From: Paenibacillus sp. RC67
GTDB taxonomy: Bacteria > Bacillota > Bacilli > Paenibacillales > NBRC-103111
Assembly (NCBI RefSeq): GCF_030020805.1
Contig: NZ_CP125098.1
Location: forward strand, 848,001 to 912,000
Direction: 5' to 3'
Length of the DNA: 64,000 nt
Each line of letters starts with the position of its first letter. Position 1 is the stretch's first letter. The notes under the pieces are model-generated. The model saw only the letters and a program-made list of their open reading frames with translations, was not told the origin of the DNA and did not search any database. Positions 36,401 to 45,414 of the stretch are shown here, in pieces. Both the position numbers and the translations under genes were made by a program.

Positions 36401-37537
36401 ATGTCAGCTGGTACATACGATTTGTGGATTGATGAAGCATGGAGCAAGGTTGTAGCCAAGGTAGGCCAAACAAGCAAGACGATTGGAGCTGGATTCCCGC
36501 ACGTTTCCAAAGAGGGGAAATACGACTGCACGGATCCGCAAGGCTGGACCTCCGGCTTCTGGCCAGGGCTGCTGTGGCTTTTATACCGTGATACGAATAA
36601 TGAAGAGCTGAAGCAGCTTGCCGAGCAATGCGAGAGCAAAATGGACGTATGCATCGACGAATACACGAGATTGCATCATGATGTCGGCTTCATGTGGAGC
36701 TTGACCTCGGTAGCTAACTATAAATTGACAGGCAGCGAAGAGTCGAAGCTCCGTGCGTTGAAGGTGGCAGCCTGGCTGGCCGGACGCTTCAACCTTAAAG
36801 GCAATTTCATCCGTGCCTGGAACCAGAGCAACTGGGAGAGCGCGAACGGAAATACCGGTTGGGCTATTATCGACTGCATGATGAATTTAAGCCTGCTCTT
36901 CTGGGCATCGGAAGAAACCAGGGATCCAAGGTTTAAGCACATTGCTGAGGCCCATGCTCATATGGTGATGCGTGAATTTATCCGTGCCGATGGCTCTGTC
37001 TATCACATCGTAGAGTTTGACCCGGAAACAGGGGAACGTGTCGGAGCTTTGGGCGGACAGGGCTTTGCACCTGAATCGGCTTGGGCGAGAGGGACGACTT
37101 GGGCGCTATACGGTTTGGCTCTATGCTACCACTACACGAAGAACGATGTTTATTTGCAGGCGAGCAAAAAGGTGGCACATTTCTTCCTAGCTAATCTTCC
37201 TGAGGATTTAGTGCCTTATTGGGACTTCCGTCTGACTACGCAGGAAGGCGCTCCAAGAGACTCATCGGCGGCAGCTATTGCTGCAAGCGGCTTGCTGCTG
37301 TTGGCGGACTCGTTACCTGCCGAGGAAGGTCGGCTTTATGAGACTTCGGCGAAGCGTATCCTCAAATCGATGGTGGACCATTATGCGATTTGGGATACGA
37401 GCGACGAAGCGATTCTGCCTCACGGCACCGGGCATTGGCCTGCCAACAAAAATATCGACGTCGGCCTGATCTACGGCGACTACTATTTCGTCGAGGCAAT
37501 AGCTAAGCTGCGCGGACAAACGGATCTATTCTGGTAA
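36401..37537 (+). CDS. Unsaturated glucuronyl hydrolase (GH88)
   Basis: A 378-residue GH88-type enzyme that hydrates the 4,5-unsaturated uronate left at the non-reducing end by polysaccharide lyases, releasing the next sugar. Visible features: the alpha/alpha-barrel entry (DPQGWTSGFWPGLLWLLY), HHDVGFMW with candidate catalytic Asp94, GWAIIDCMMNL with candidate Asp158, and ESAWARGTTWALYGLALCY. No signal peptide, so it acts in the cytosol on lyase products. TAAGGAGAG precedes ATG 36401. It is the clearest evidence that the locus handles uronate-containing chains. Confidence 0.92.
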   Translation: MSAGTYDLWIDEAWSKVVAKVGQTSKTIGAGFPHVSKEGKYDCTDPQGWTSGFWPGLLWLLYRDTNNEELKQLAEQCESKMDVCIDEYTRLHHDVGFMWSLTSVANYKLTGSEESKLRALKVAAWLAGRFNLKGNFIRAWNQSNWESANGNTGWAIIDCMMNLSLLFWASEETRDPRFKHIAEAHAHMVMREFIRADGSVYHIVEFDPETGERVGALGGQGFAPESAWARGTTWALYGLALCYHYTKNDVYLQASKKVAHFFLANLPEDLVPYWDFRLTTQEGAPRDSSAAAIAASGLLLLADSLPAEEGRLYETSAKRILKSMVDHYAIWDTSDEAILPHGTGHWPANKNIDVGLIYGDYYFVEAIAKLRGQTDLFW

Positions 37538-37590
37538 ACAAGTGGTACATCCTTAATAGATAACACCAAGCAAGCCCTGGAGGAAAAAAG

Positions 37591-39630
37591 ATGCCGTTTC
37601 TCAAACTGACCCAATCTATTTTCATTTTGCTGCTGGTGATGTGCTTGACCGTTTTGTCTGCTTGTACCGGCGATAGCGCCGCTCCGTCTCCGATGGAGAA
37701 GGAGGGAACAAGTACGCAAGCAGTACCGCCGACACCTTCGTCGCAAGCGTTTGCGCCCTACACCGGCGGGCCTCCAACGGCCGCAGGGATCATCGCGGAC
37801 TTGCAAAAAAACAACCTGAAGCAGCGACACCCGAGGCTGTTCGCAACGGCGGACACCTTTGCCAAGCTGAAGGATGGGGTCAAGACTGATCCGCAGCTGC
37901 GCAAATGGTACGGGGACTTGCAGAGAGCGACCGACAAGACGCTGACGAAGCCAGTCGGGGCGTATGAAACGCCGGACGGACGCAGGATGCTGTCGGCCAG
38001 AGACGCCAGACCGATCATCGAGCAAAATGCGATGATGTACCAGCTTAGCGGGGATGAGAAATACGCGAAGCGGGCGGTTCAGGAAATGATGGCGATGGTC
38101 GCTTTTCCGGATTGGAATGATAAGAAAGAATTTCTTAACACAGCTGAAATCACAGCAGGGATGGGGATCGGCTACGATTGGCTTTATGACTACCTGACGC
38201 AGGAACAGAGGGATTCAATCCGTAAATCCATGGTGGAGAAAGGGCTACAAAAAGCTCTGGACGCCCACAATAAGCAGGTGTGGTGGAGTGTAAGAACCGA
38301 TCCGGTTAACAACTGGAGCGCCGTCTGCAACGGCGGCATCATTGTGGGAGCACTCGCTATCGGTGACGAAGAACAGGAGAAGGCACTCGCAGGAGAGATC
38401 ATTGTCCGTTCGCTGCAATCGGTGCAAAAGATTATATTGAGCCACTGGGAGCCGGACGGCGGCTGGAGCGAAGGGCCGGGCTACTGGCGATACATGATGG
38501 AATATACGGTCAGCTACATGGCAGCTATGCAGACCTCACTGGGGACAACGTATGGACACGCGCAGACGCCTGCATTACACAAAACAGCGTATTTTCCGGT
38601 CTATGCTACAGGGCCGCAAGGAACATTTAATTTTGCGGACAGCGACAGCGGCAAGATGAAAATTCCGGAGCTATTCTGGTTAGCGAAAGCGACGAATGAT
38701 CCTATGCTGGCCGGACAGCGGCTTGCCATGATGGAAGATGCGAAGCAGGCTGGCGGAGTATACGATCTGCTCTGGTATGATCCATCGCTCCATGACATGA
38801 AAATGACATTACCGACCGATCAATATTATCGCGATGCAGAACTGGTTATTATGCGCAGCAAATGGAACGATCCAACAGCGGCTTATGTAGGTTTCAAAGC
38901 GGGAACGGCTACAGCAAGCCACTCTCACTCTGATATCGGAGAATTCGTGTTCCATGCGAATGGCGAACAGTGGGCAATCGATCCGGGCAAGGAAGATTAC
39001 AATTTAAAAGGCTACTTCGAATATGACAAAGAACGTTATACGTACTACCGACTGAAGCCGGAAGGACACAATACGTTAGTCCTTAATCCGGATAAGCAAT
39101 TTCAACAGGACCAGGCTTCGATGAATCGAATAACGAGATTTGAAACGAAGCCTCAGGGGGCTTTAGCCATTGCGGATATGCAGCCGGCTTACTCCAGAAA
39201 TGCCGACGCTGTGAAGCGAGGCATTCAGTTTATCGATCGCAAAGGGCTTCTTATCGAGGATGAAATTCAGACCAAGCAGCCGTCCACGGTCTGGTGGTTT
39301 ATGAACACGAAAGCTTCGATTCAAGTGGCTGAAGACGGCAAATCCGCACTGTTAAGCCAGAATGGCAAAAGACTGTGGGTGACGATGACTTTTCCTAAAG
39401 ATGCGCCGCCAACACAAGCGAAGTTCCGGGTCATGGATGCCAAACCGCTCCCTGAATCGCTGAATCCGAAAGGACAAACGGCGAACAATGGAATCCGAAA
39501 GCTGGCTATTAAGCTGGATGGAGCAACTAATGTGCGGATGGCTGTGGAGCTTATCCCACTTGCTTCTGGAGAGACGGTTCCTTCGGCAGGCCATGATTAT
39601 GTGCCGCTTTCCCAGTGGAAATTGCCTTAA
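37591..39630 (+). CDS. Heparinase II/III-type lyase, surface lipoprotein
   Basis: A 679-residue protein with a lipoprotein signal (lipobox LSAC, Cys25), a short Pro/Thr linker, an alpha/alpha-toroid alginate-lyase-like domain (~60-400: IGYDWLYDYLTQEQRD, NWSAVCNGGIIVGALAIGD, GGWSEGPGYWRYMMEY), then a heparinase C-terminal beta domain with the SHSHSDIGEF motif (~443-452). Anchored outside, it would cut polymer at the cell surface. It closely resembles the catalytic region of the 1260-residue protein at 51626. GGAGG precedes ATG 37591. Confidence 0.87.
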   Translation: MPFLKLTQSIFILLLVMCLTVLSACTGDSAAPSPMEKEGTSTQAVPPTPSSQAFAPYTGGPPTAAGIIADLQKNNLKQRHPRLFATADTFAKLKDGVKTDPQLRKWYGDLQRATDKTLTKPVGAYETPDGRRMLSARDARPIIEQNAMMYQLSGDEKYAKRAVQEMMAMVAFPDWNDKKEFLNTAEITAGMGIGYDWLYDYLTQEQRDSIRKSMVEKGLQKALDAHNKQVWWSVRTDPVNNWSAVCNGGIIVGALAIGDEEQEKALAGEIIVRSLQSVQKIILSHWEPDGGWSEGPGYWRYMMEYTVSYMAAMQTSLGTTYGHAQTPALHKTAYFPVYATGPQGTFNFADSDSGKMKIPELFWLAKATNDPMLAGQRLAMMEDAKQAGGVYDLLWYDPSLHDMKMTLPTDQYYRDAELVIMRSKWNDPTAAYVGFKAGTATASHSHSDIGEFVFHANGEQWAIDPGKEDYNLKGYFEYDKERYTYYRLKPEGHNTLVLNPDKQFQQDQASMNRITRFETKPQGALAIADMQPAYSRNADAVKRGIQFIDRKGLLIEDEIQTKQPSTVWWFMNTKASIQVAEDGKSALLSQNGKRLWVTMTFPKDAPPTQAKFRVMDAKPLPESLNPKGQTANNGIRKLAIKLDGATNVRMAVELIPLASGETVPSAGHDYVPLSQWKLP

Positions 39631-39708
39631 CGACAGTTCGACTATACCGATTTTGCGATGGACTCATCTTTACACACTTTTCATGAGTGAATAGGGGGTT
39701 TTCTGTAG

Positions 39709-41019
39709 ATGAAAAAAGGTTTAGTTCTGCCAGGTTTGCTCTGTTTGTCGGTGGCTTTGTCCGGATGCTCCAAGGAAAAGGCGGGGGAAGCACCCGTAAA
39801 GTCTGAATCCAATGAGCTTGTCAAGCTTGTCGTGTACAGCTACAGCTCGGGCATTCAGGAATCGGAGTTCCAGAAGTTTTTTGTTGAGCCGGTTCAGAAG
39901 AAGTATCCGAATATTTCAATGCAGCTCGTTTCTCGAAATGGGGATAAGGACACGCCGGAGCAAATTATTGCTTCCGGCAACCTGCCTGATCTAATTTTGA
40001 CCAGCAATGTGTACATTGGCATGTTTAACAAGCTTGGGCTAGGCATGGATCTAAATGAATTGGCGAAGAAGAACAATTTGGATTTTAACCGTTTTGATCC
40101 GGTAGGCATGGGTGCGATTAAGCAGTTTGGCGATAAGGGCGAGGTGTACGCTGTCCCATTCTCTATGAATTACGGTCTGATGCTGTACAACAAAGACATT
40201 TTCGATAAATTCGGAGTTCCTTATCCGCAGGATGGTCTGACATGGGATCAAGCGATTGCTGTAGCCAAGCAGTTGACGCGCAAGGAAGATGGCATCCAGT
40301 ATATCGGCATTGATCCTGATTATCCGGAAAATGTCACCAGGCAGTATTCGCTTCCTTATGTCGACGAGAAGGAAGAGAAGCCGGAGATTAATACGCCGGG
40401 CTATAAAGCGGCCTTTTCCAAGCTGAAGGCGATGTATGAGATTCCAGGCTTTATCGGCGAGAAAAACAAGTTCATGTACACGTCCAATGGCTTCTTCAAG
40501 GATAGGCTGTTGGCGATGTATCCGGTTTGGGGTGACGGAGTCGTTGGCACGATCGAGGACATGGCGCAGCAAGGGAGTTCCGTCAATTGGGATATGGTCA
40601 CTTATCCGAGCTTCGAGGACCGGCCTGGGGTTGGTAAGCCCGTTGATCTGCATTTGATGATGCTATCGCCAAAGAGCAAGCATCAAGAGGAAGCGTTCAA
40701 GGTCATCTCCACACTGGTTTCCGATGAGGCGCAGATTACGATGAACAAAACCGGAAGAATGACTTCATTGAACAATGATGCGGTCAAGAAAACCTACGCT
40801 TCCGAGCTGAAGGGCTTCCAGGGTAAAAACGTGCAGGCTGTGTTTAAGACGAAGCAGGCGCCAATTGTCAAACCGACGGATTACGATCTTCCATTCAAGC
40901 AGCTGATTCGTGACGGGGCTAAAGATATGGCGATCAACAACAAGGATGTCAATACGGTGCTGAGAGAAATTCAGGAGAAAGCCGAGAAGACGATGGTGGA
41001 TATGAAAAAAGCCAAATAA
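39709..41019 (+). CDS. ABC transporter sugar-binding lipoprotein (1 of 3 paralogues)
   Basis: A 436-residue family 1 binding protein, lipobox LSGC (Cys20). It shares with the products at 48543 and 49947 the block YNKDIFDKFGVPYPQDG-TWDQ and the ...QLTR stretch, so the three form one subfamily. GGGGG lies 11 nt before ATG 39709. No permease genes are adjacent. It probably supplies oligosaccharides made by the surface lyases to a permease pair encoded elsewhere, possibly 1893/2828. Confidence 0.88.
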   Translation: MKKGLVLPGLLCLSVALSGCSKEKAGEAPVKSESNELVKLVVYSYSSGIQESEFQKFFVEPVQKKYPNISMQLVSRNGDKDTPEQIIASGNLPDLILTSNVYIGMFNKLGLGMDLNELAKKNNLDFNRFDPVGMGAIKQFGDKGEVYAVPFSMNYGLMLYNKDIFDKFGVPYPQDGLTWDQAIAVAKQLTRKEDGIQYIGIDPDYPENVTRQYSLPYVDEKEEKPEINTPGYKAAFSKLKAMYEIPGFIGEKNKFMYTSNGFFKDRLLAMYPVWGDGVVGTIEDMAQQGSSVNWDMVTYPSFEDRPGVGKPVDLHLMMLSPKSKHQEEAFKVISTLVSDEAQITMNKTGRMTSLNNDAVKKTYASELKGFQGKNVQAVFKTKQAPIVKPTDYDLPFKQLIRDGAKDMAINNKDVNTVLREIQEKAEKTMVDMKKAK

Positions 41020-41200
41020 TCACTGTAATCCAAAGTTGAGCGACCGCGTGAAGTGGTTTTGAGGAATCTACTGATACAGTTGATACCCCACCGGAGTCCC
41101 ACTCACAGCTGACTTTCCTTAGGCTTCTCAACAAGCTTATCGCGTTAGCGTTAGATTTTATTTGCAATCGAACACCGTTATGAAGAGGAGGCTGACAGCC

Positions 41201-43444
41201 ATGTATCCAAAACCGCCGCATACGCCGCCGCAAGAATACCCACGCTTGCTGCTGCGGAGTCAACATTTACCCGGATTAAGGGAGAAACGATTCAGGCCGG
41301 AAATGAAGCAAGTTTGGGAACGGCTTGTGCAATTCAGTCAGGTGGACATTAACCAGGCTCAATCCGCTGAGCATCCGGATGAAGCCTACCTCATTGAAGC
41401 GAATGCGCTGATGTATGTTCTGGATGGGGATCAAGAAGCAGGCCTTCGCGCCAAAGCTTTGGCACTTACCACCATTACGAAGTCGTTTAATCCGAACTTT
41501 CAGGATATTTCCCGGGCTATTGGACGGCTAATGTCGTCCGTGGCCGTCGTCTATGACTGGTGCCGCGATCTGATCGATGATACGGAGCGGCAGTTTATGA
41601 TCAGTCACTTCAAAAGGTTAGCTGGCATGCTGGAATGCGGCTTCCCTCCTAAGAAGGAGGGCTCGATTGTTGGTCATACGAGCGAATGGATGCTGATGCG
41701 CGACCTTATCGGCACAGGCATTGCTATCTACGACGAGGACCCGGAAATCTACAACGAATCGGCAGGACGATTCTACGCGGAGATGGCACCGGCACGCAAT
41801 TTCTTTTATCCTTCGGGGTGGCATCATCAGGGAGACAATTACGGCACCTATCGTTACCAGGCTGAGCTGTATGCCACATGGATCCTAGACCGAATGGGAA
41901 TGGGCAATCCTTACGACCCTTCACAGGGAGAGGTAGGGTATCAGTGGATTTATACGAGAAGGCCTGATGGCAAGCTGCTGCGCGATGGAGATAGCGATAA
42001 TCCGCTGTATGCAGAAGATAAATACATTCAATTTTTCCCGCTCGTTTATATGATGGCAGGCAGCTATTATGATAATCCTTACTTTATGGATCAACAGTTC
42101 CGAGAATATCAAACAATACCGGATATGTACGTGTTCCATGCATTTTTGTTCTACAACCCGGAGGTGCAGCCTAAATCGATCAAGGAGCTGCCGCTTACCC
42201 GTTATTTCGGATCTCCAACCGGAATCATGCTTGCGAGAACCGGCTGGGATGAAGGGATGGATAAGAGCTCACCTACGGTGGTTGCTGAAATGCGCGTGGG
42301 GGAATATCAGTACAACAACCACCAGCACTTAGATGCAGGAGCATTCCAGCTGTACTACAAAGGGTACTTGGCAATTGACTCTGGTATTTACAAGGGCTCT
42401 TCTGGTAAATACCATTCGCCGCACAATAAATATTATTTCAAGCGGACCATTGCCCATAACACGGTGCTTGTGTACGACCCCGACGAGCTAAAGCAGTATC
42501 CCTATGTTAAGGATGGAGGCCTTGTATGGCCTAATGTGAATGACGGGGGACAACGCTGGCCGAACGAGGGCCGTCCGCCGCTTACGCTCGATGATTTGTT
42601 GAACAAGGATTTTAAACGCGGAGAAGTACTGGCGCATGCTTATGGACCCGATCCGGTACAGCCTGATTTCTCTTACTTAAAAGGTGACATAACTGCTGCG
42701 TATTCGAACAAGATGAAGCAGTTCCAACGCTCGTTTATGTTCTTAAACTTTAAGGATGCGAACCATCCTGCTGCGCTTATCGTGTTTGATCGCGTCACAT
42801 CAGCGAACCCTGATTTCAAGAAGTATTGGCTGCTTCATAGTATCGAAGAGCCGCAGGTGAACGGCAGCCGTACCGTAATCTCGCGCAGCGAGGACGATTA
42901 TAACGGGCAGTTAATCAACGATACGCTGCTTCCTGTAGCTGATAATCTTGAAATCACAGCTGTAGGCGGTCCGGGTAAAGAGTTTTGGGTGTTCGGTACC
43001 AATTACATCAACGATTTCCCTAGTACCAAGGAGCAGGGGGCATGGCGCATTGAGGCCAGTCCGAGTCAGCCTGCCGAACAAGATGTTTTCTTGAACGTTA
43101 TGCAGATGAAGGATATCGACGGTCCTGAGGCATTACCGACTCATAGAGTGGAGAATGACTCGCTCGTTGGAGCGCAGATAAGGGACTGGGTCGTACTATT
43201 CAGCAAAAGCGGCTTGCGGCTTCATGAGGAGCTGGATGTGCCTGTGGCACCGACTGCAGATGCAGCTTCAGCATCACTTAACTACGTCATAGCCGACCTA
43301 ACGGCAGGGGCTTGGATTGTAGAGCGTGGAGATGCGCGCGAGCAGCATGAGGTAACAGAAGAGGCAGGTGTTCTTCACCTCACGGAAATATCCGGAACTA
43401 TACGTCTCATTCCCCTGACCGTGGAAGCGGAAGGAAAGGAGTAA
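41201..43444 (+). CDS. Heparinase II/III-type lyase (cytosolic paralogue)
   Basis: A 747-residue paralogue of the 32594 product, with matching start (MYPKPPHTPPQEYPRLLLR), toroid domain and NNHQHLDAGAF motif. The beta domain around residues 400-560 is nearly identical in protein (for example LVWPNVNDGGQRWPNEGRPP) although the codons differ at many silent sites, so the duplication is old and that region is under strong constraint. No signal peptide. ATG 41201 follows AGGAGG. The 181 nt before it hold no gene but a short stretch resembling one arm of the 51319 palindrome. Confidence 0.85.
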   Translation: MYPKPPHTPPQEYPRLLLRSQHLPGLREKRFRPEMKQVWERLVQFSQVDINQAQSAEHPDEAYLIEANALMYVLDGDQEAGLRAKALALTTITKSFNPNFQDISRAIGRLMSSVAVVYDWCRDLIDDTERQFMISHFKRLAGMLECGFPPKKEGSIVGHTSEWMLMRDLIGTGIAIYDEDPEIYNESAGRFYAEMAPARNFFYPSGWHHQGDNYGTYRYQAELYATWILDRMGMGNPYDPSQGEVGYQWIYTRRPDGKLLRDGDSDNPLYAEDKYIQFFPLVYMMAGSYYDNPYFMDQQFREYQTIPDMYVFHAFLFYNPEVQPKSIKELPLTRYFGSPTGIMLARTGWDEGMDKSSPTVVAEMRVGEYQYNNHQHLDAGAFQLYYKGYLAIDSGIYKGSSGKYHSPHNKYYFKRTIAHNTVLVYDPDELKQYPYVKDGGLVWPNVNDGGQRWPNEGRPPLTLDDLLNKDFKRGEVLAHAYGPDPVQPDFSYLKGDITAAYSNKMKQFQRSFMFLNFKDANHPAALIVFDRVTSANPDFKKYWLLHSIEEPQVNGSRTVISRSEDDYNGQLINDTLLPVADNLEITAVGGPGKEFWVFGTNYINDFPSTKEQGAWRIEASPSQPAEQDVFLNVMQMKDIDGPEALPTHRVENDSLVGAQIRDWVVLFSKSGLRLHEELDVPVAPTADAASASLNYVIADLTAGAWIVERGDAREQHEVTEEAGVLHLTEISGTIRLIPLTVEAEGKE

Positions 43445-43453
43445 GGTTTTATT

Positions 43454-45349
43454 ATGATAAGTCTTAGTGATCTGTTAACTGCTGAGGAATTGGGAGAATG
43501 CTTACTTACAAAAGCAGCTTACCGTCCTTTCCCGGATATCGAGCAAAGAAGCGAGTGGGACGCACTGCCTGAAGAGCTTCGCTTATCTGTCATAGCCGAG
43601 GGTGAAAAGTATTTGGATTATTCATGGCCGATACTTACTGCGACGATGTATATGGAATTTTTGAATAATGGCAATCGGACTCGCTACGATGGGCCGTATC
43701 ATCTCCGTAGAAGAGCAGTGACGAGCCTCGCTCTTGCCGAATGCGTAGAGAATAAGGGGCGGTTTCTGAATGATCTCATCAATGGCATTTGGCAGATCAG
43801 CGAAGAATCATGCTGGGTCATCTCGGCTCATAATCGGATGTTTCAGCATGAGCATCCCGGTCTGCCCGACACCGAAAGCCAGCCAGGAATAGATTTATTT
43901 GCCGCCGAGACAGGCAATCTGTTCGCCTGGCTGCATTACCTGCTGAAGCCAGCGTTGGATCAGATGAATCCTCTTATTGATCGGCGGATCGTTGCCGAGC
44001 TGCGGCACCGCATTCTGGACCCTTATCTTGATCGTGACGATTGCTGGTGGATGGGAATTAAGGAGCGGGATAAGCGGTTAAATAACTGGACGCCTTGGTG
44101 CACATCCAATTGCTTGAACGCTTTTCTCCTGACGGAGGAGGATGACGGCAGGAGATTGCAAGCTGTCCGTAAGGCGATGAAAAGCTTGGACCGTTTCTTG
44201 TCGATGCATCCAGCCGACGGAGGCTGTGATGAAGGTCCTGGCTATTGGAACAAGGCAGGCGGATCGTTGTTCGATTGCTTGGAGCTCTTGTATACCGCAT
44301 CCAAGGGTGCTTTGAACGTGTATGGCGAGCCGTTAATTCAAAATATCGGACGATACATTTATAAGGTACACATACATGACAGGTATTTTCTTAATTTTGC
44401 CGACGGCCCTCATCGGATTACTGTTGAGGAAGATATCGTGTATCGTTACGGGAAGCGTATCGGTGACGATAATATGATGGCTCTCGGAACGGCGGTACAC
44501 CAGATGCTGCGTACCGAGGGCTGGAAGAACATGAAGTTTCTTTCTTTCCTCCGCGTGCTTCCAGCGTTGTTTGATTACAGCGCGATTGAGAACGAGAACA
44601 GACCGCTCACGTTCCAGCGCGATATGTGGATGGACGGCATTCAGGTTATGGCAGCTCGGGAGACCGAATCTTCGGATCGCGGTCTGTACCTAGCCATGAA
44701 GGGCGGACACAATCTGGAGAGTCACAATCATAACGATGTCGGGCACTTTGTCGTGTATGCGGACGGACTGCCGGTGCTTATCGATATTGGAGTCGAGGAA
44801 TACACAGCCAAAACGTTCAGCGCACAGCGTTACGAGATATGGACGATGCAGTCAGGCTACCATAACCTGCCTACGATCAATGGCTTCATGCAGCAGGACG
44901 GTAGTATGTACCGTGCTGCAGAAGCACAGTACGAAGTGACGGGGCAAAGCTCGCAATTGAGTATGAACATTGCTTCCGCTTACTTGCCTGAAGCGGGAAT
45001 CCGCTCATGGATTCGGTGCTGCCGATTGACTCGTTCTCCACACGCTGTGATCGAGCTTGAAGAGAGCTATGCATTTGACGATGCCCAAGCCTGCCAATTT
45101 ACAATGAATTTTATGACTTGCTGCCAACCGGAAGTAACGGCGAATGGACTTATTGTATTCCGTCGTAACGATCAAGAAGCTTTACAGATGGAATATGCTG
45201 CGGAACAATTTATCGCCTCCGTTGAGAGTATACAAATAGAAGACAAAAAGCTCCGCAACTCCTGGGGGGATCGGCTGCAGCGAATTGTGCTGACGCCTAA
45301 AGATCCCAAACAGGAAGGCAGTCATATCATTCGCTTCCGCCAAGCTTAA
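43454..45349 (+). CDS. Heparinase II/III-like protein, third cytosolic type
   Basis: A 631-residue protein from a different subfamily: toroid domain (~60-370, with DDCWWMGIKERDKRLNNWTPW, a Trp/Asn-rich substrate-groove pattern, and GGCDEGPGYWNKAGGSLFD) and a beta domain with SHNHNDVGHFVVY (~423-435). No signal peptide. It begins 9 nt after the preceding lyase, with AAGGAG overlapping that gene's last codons, so the two are likely co-translated. Presumably acts on a different linkage or on short unsaturated oligosaccharides. Confidence 0.82.
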   Translation: MISLSDLLTAEELGECLLTKAAYRPFPDIEQRSEWDALPEELRLSVIAEGEKYLDYSWPILTATMYMEFLNNGNRTRYDGPYHLRRRAVTSLALAECVENKGRFLNDLINGIWQISEESCWVISAHNRMFQHEHPGLPDTESQPGIDLFAAETGNLFAWLHYLLKPALDQMNPLIDRRIVAELRHRILDPYLDRDDCWWMGIKERDKRLNNWTPWCTSNCLNAFLLTEEDDGRRLQAVRKAMKSLDRFLSMHPADGGCDEGPGYWNKAGGSLFDCLELLYTASKGALNVYGEPLIQNIGRYIYKVHIHDRYFLNFADGPHRITVEEDIVYRYGKRIGDDNMMALGTAVHQMLRTEGWKNMKFLSFLRVLPALFDYSAIENENRPLTFQRDMWMDGIQVMAARETESSDRGLYLAMKGGHNLESHNHNDVGHFVVYADGLPVLIDIGVEEYTAKTFSAQRYEIWTMQSGYHNLPTINGFMQQDGSMYRAAEAQYEVTGQSSQLSMNIASAYLPEAGIRSWIRCCRLTRSPHAVIELEESYAFDDAQACQFTMNFMTCCQPEVTANGLIVFRRNDQEALQMEYAAEQFIASVESIQIEDKKLRNSWGDRLQRIVLTPKDPKQEGSHIIRFRQA

Positions 45350-45414
45350 ACGATAGCCCAATAAAAAAATAGATAGCATGACTTCGACCATACAAATAGG
45401 AGAGGAACAAACAT

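Noticed and set aside
32594..43444. Recent duplication or assembly repeat of the two similar lyase genes
   Set aside because: Silent positions differ throughout even where the proteins are identical, so this is an old duplication and not an assembly artefact.
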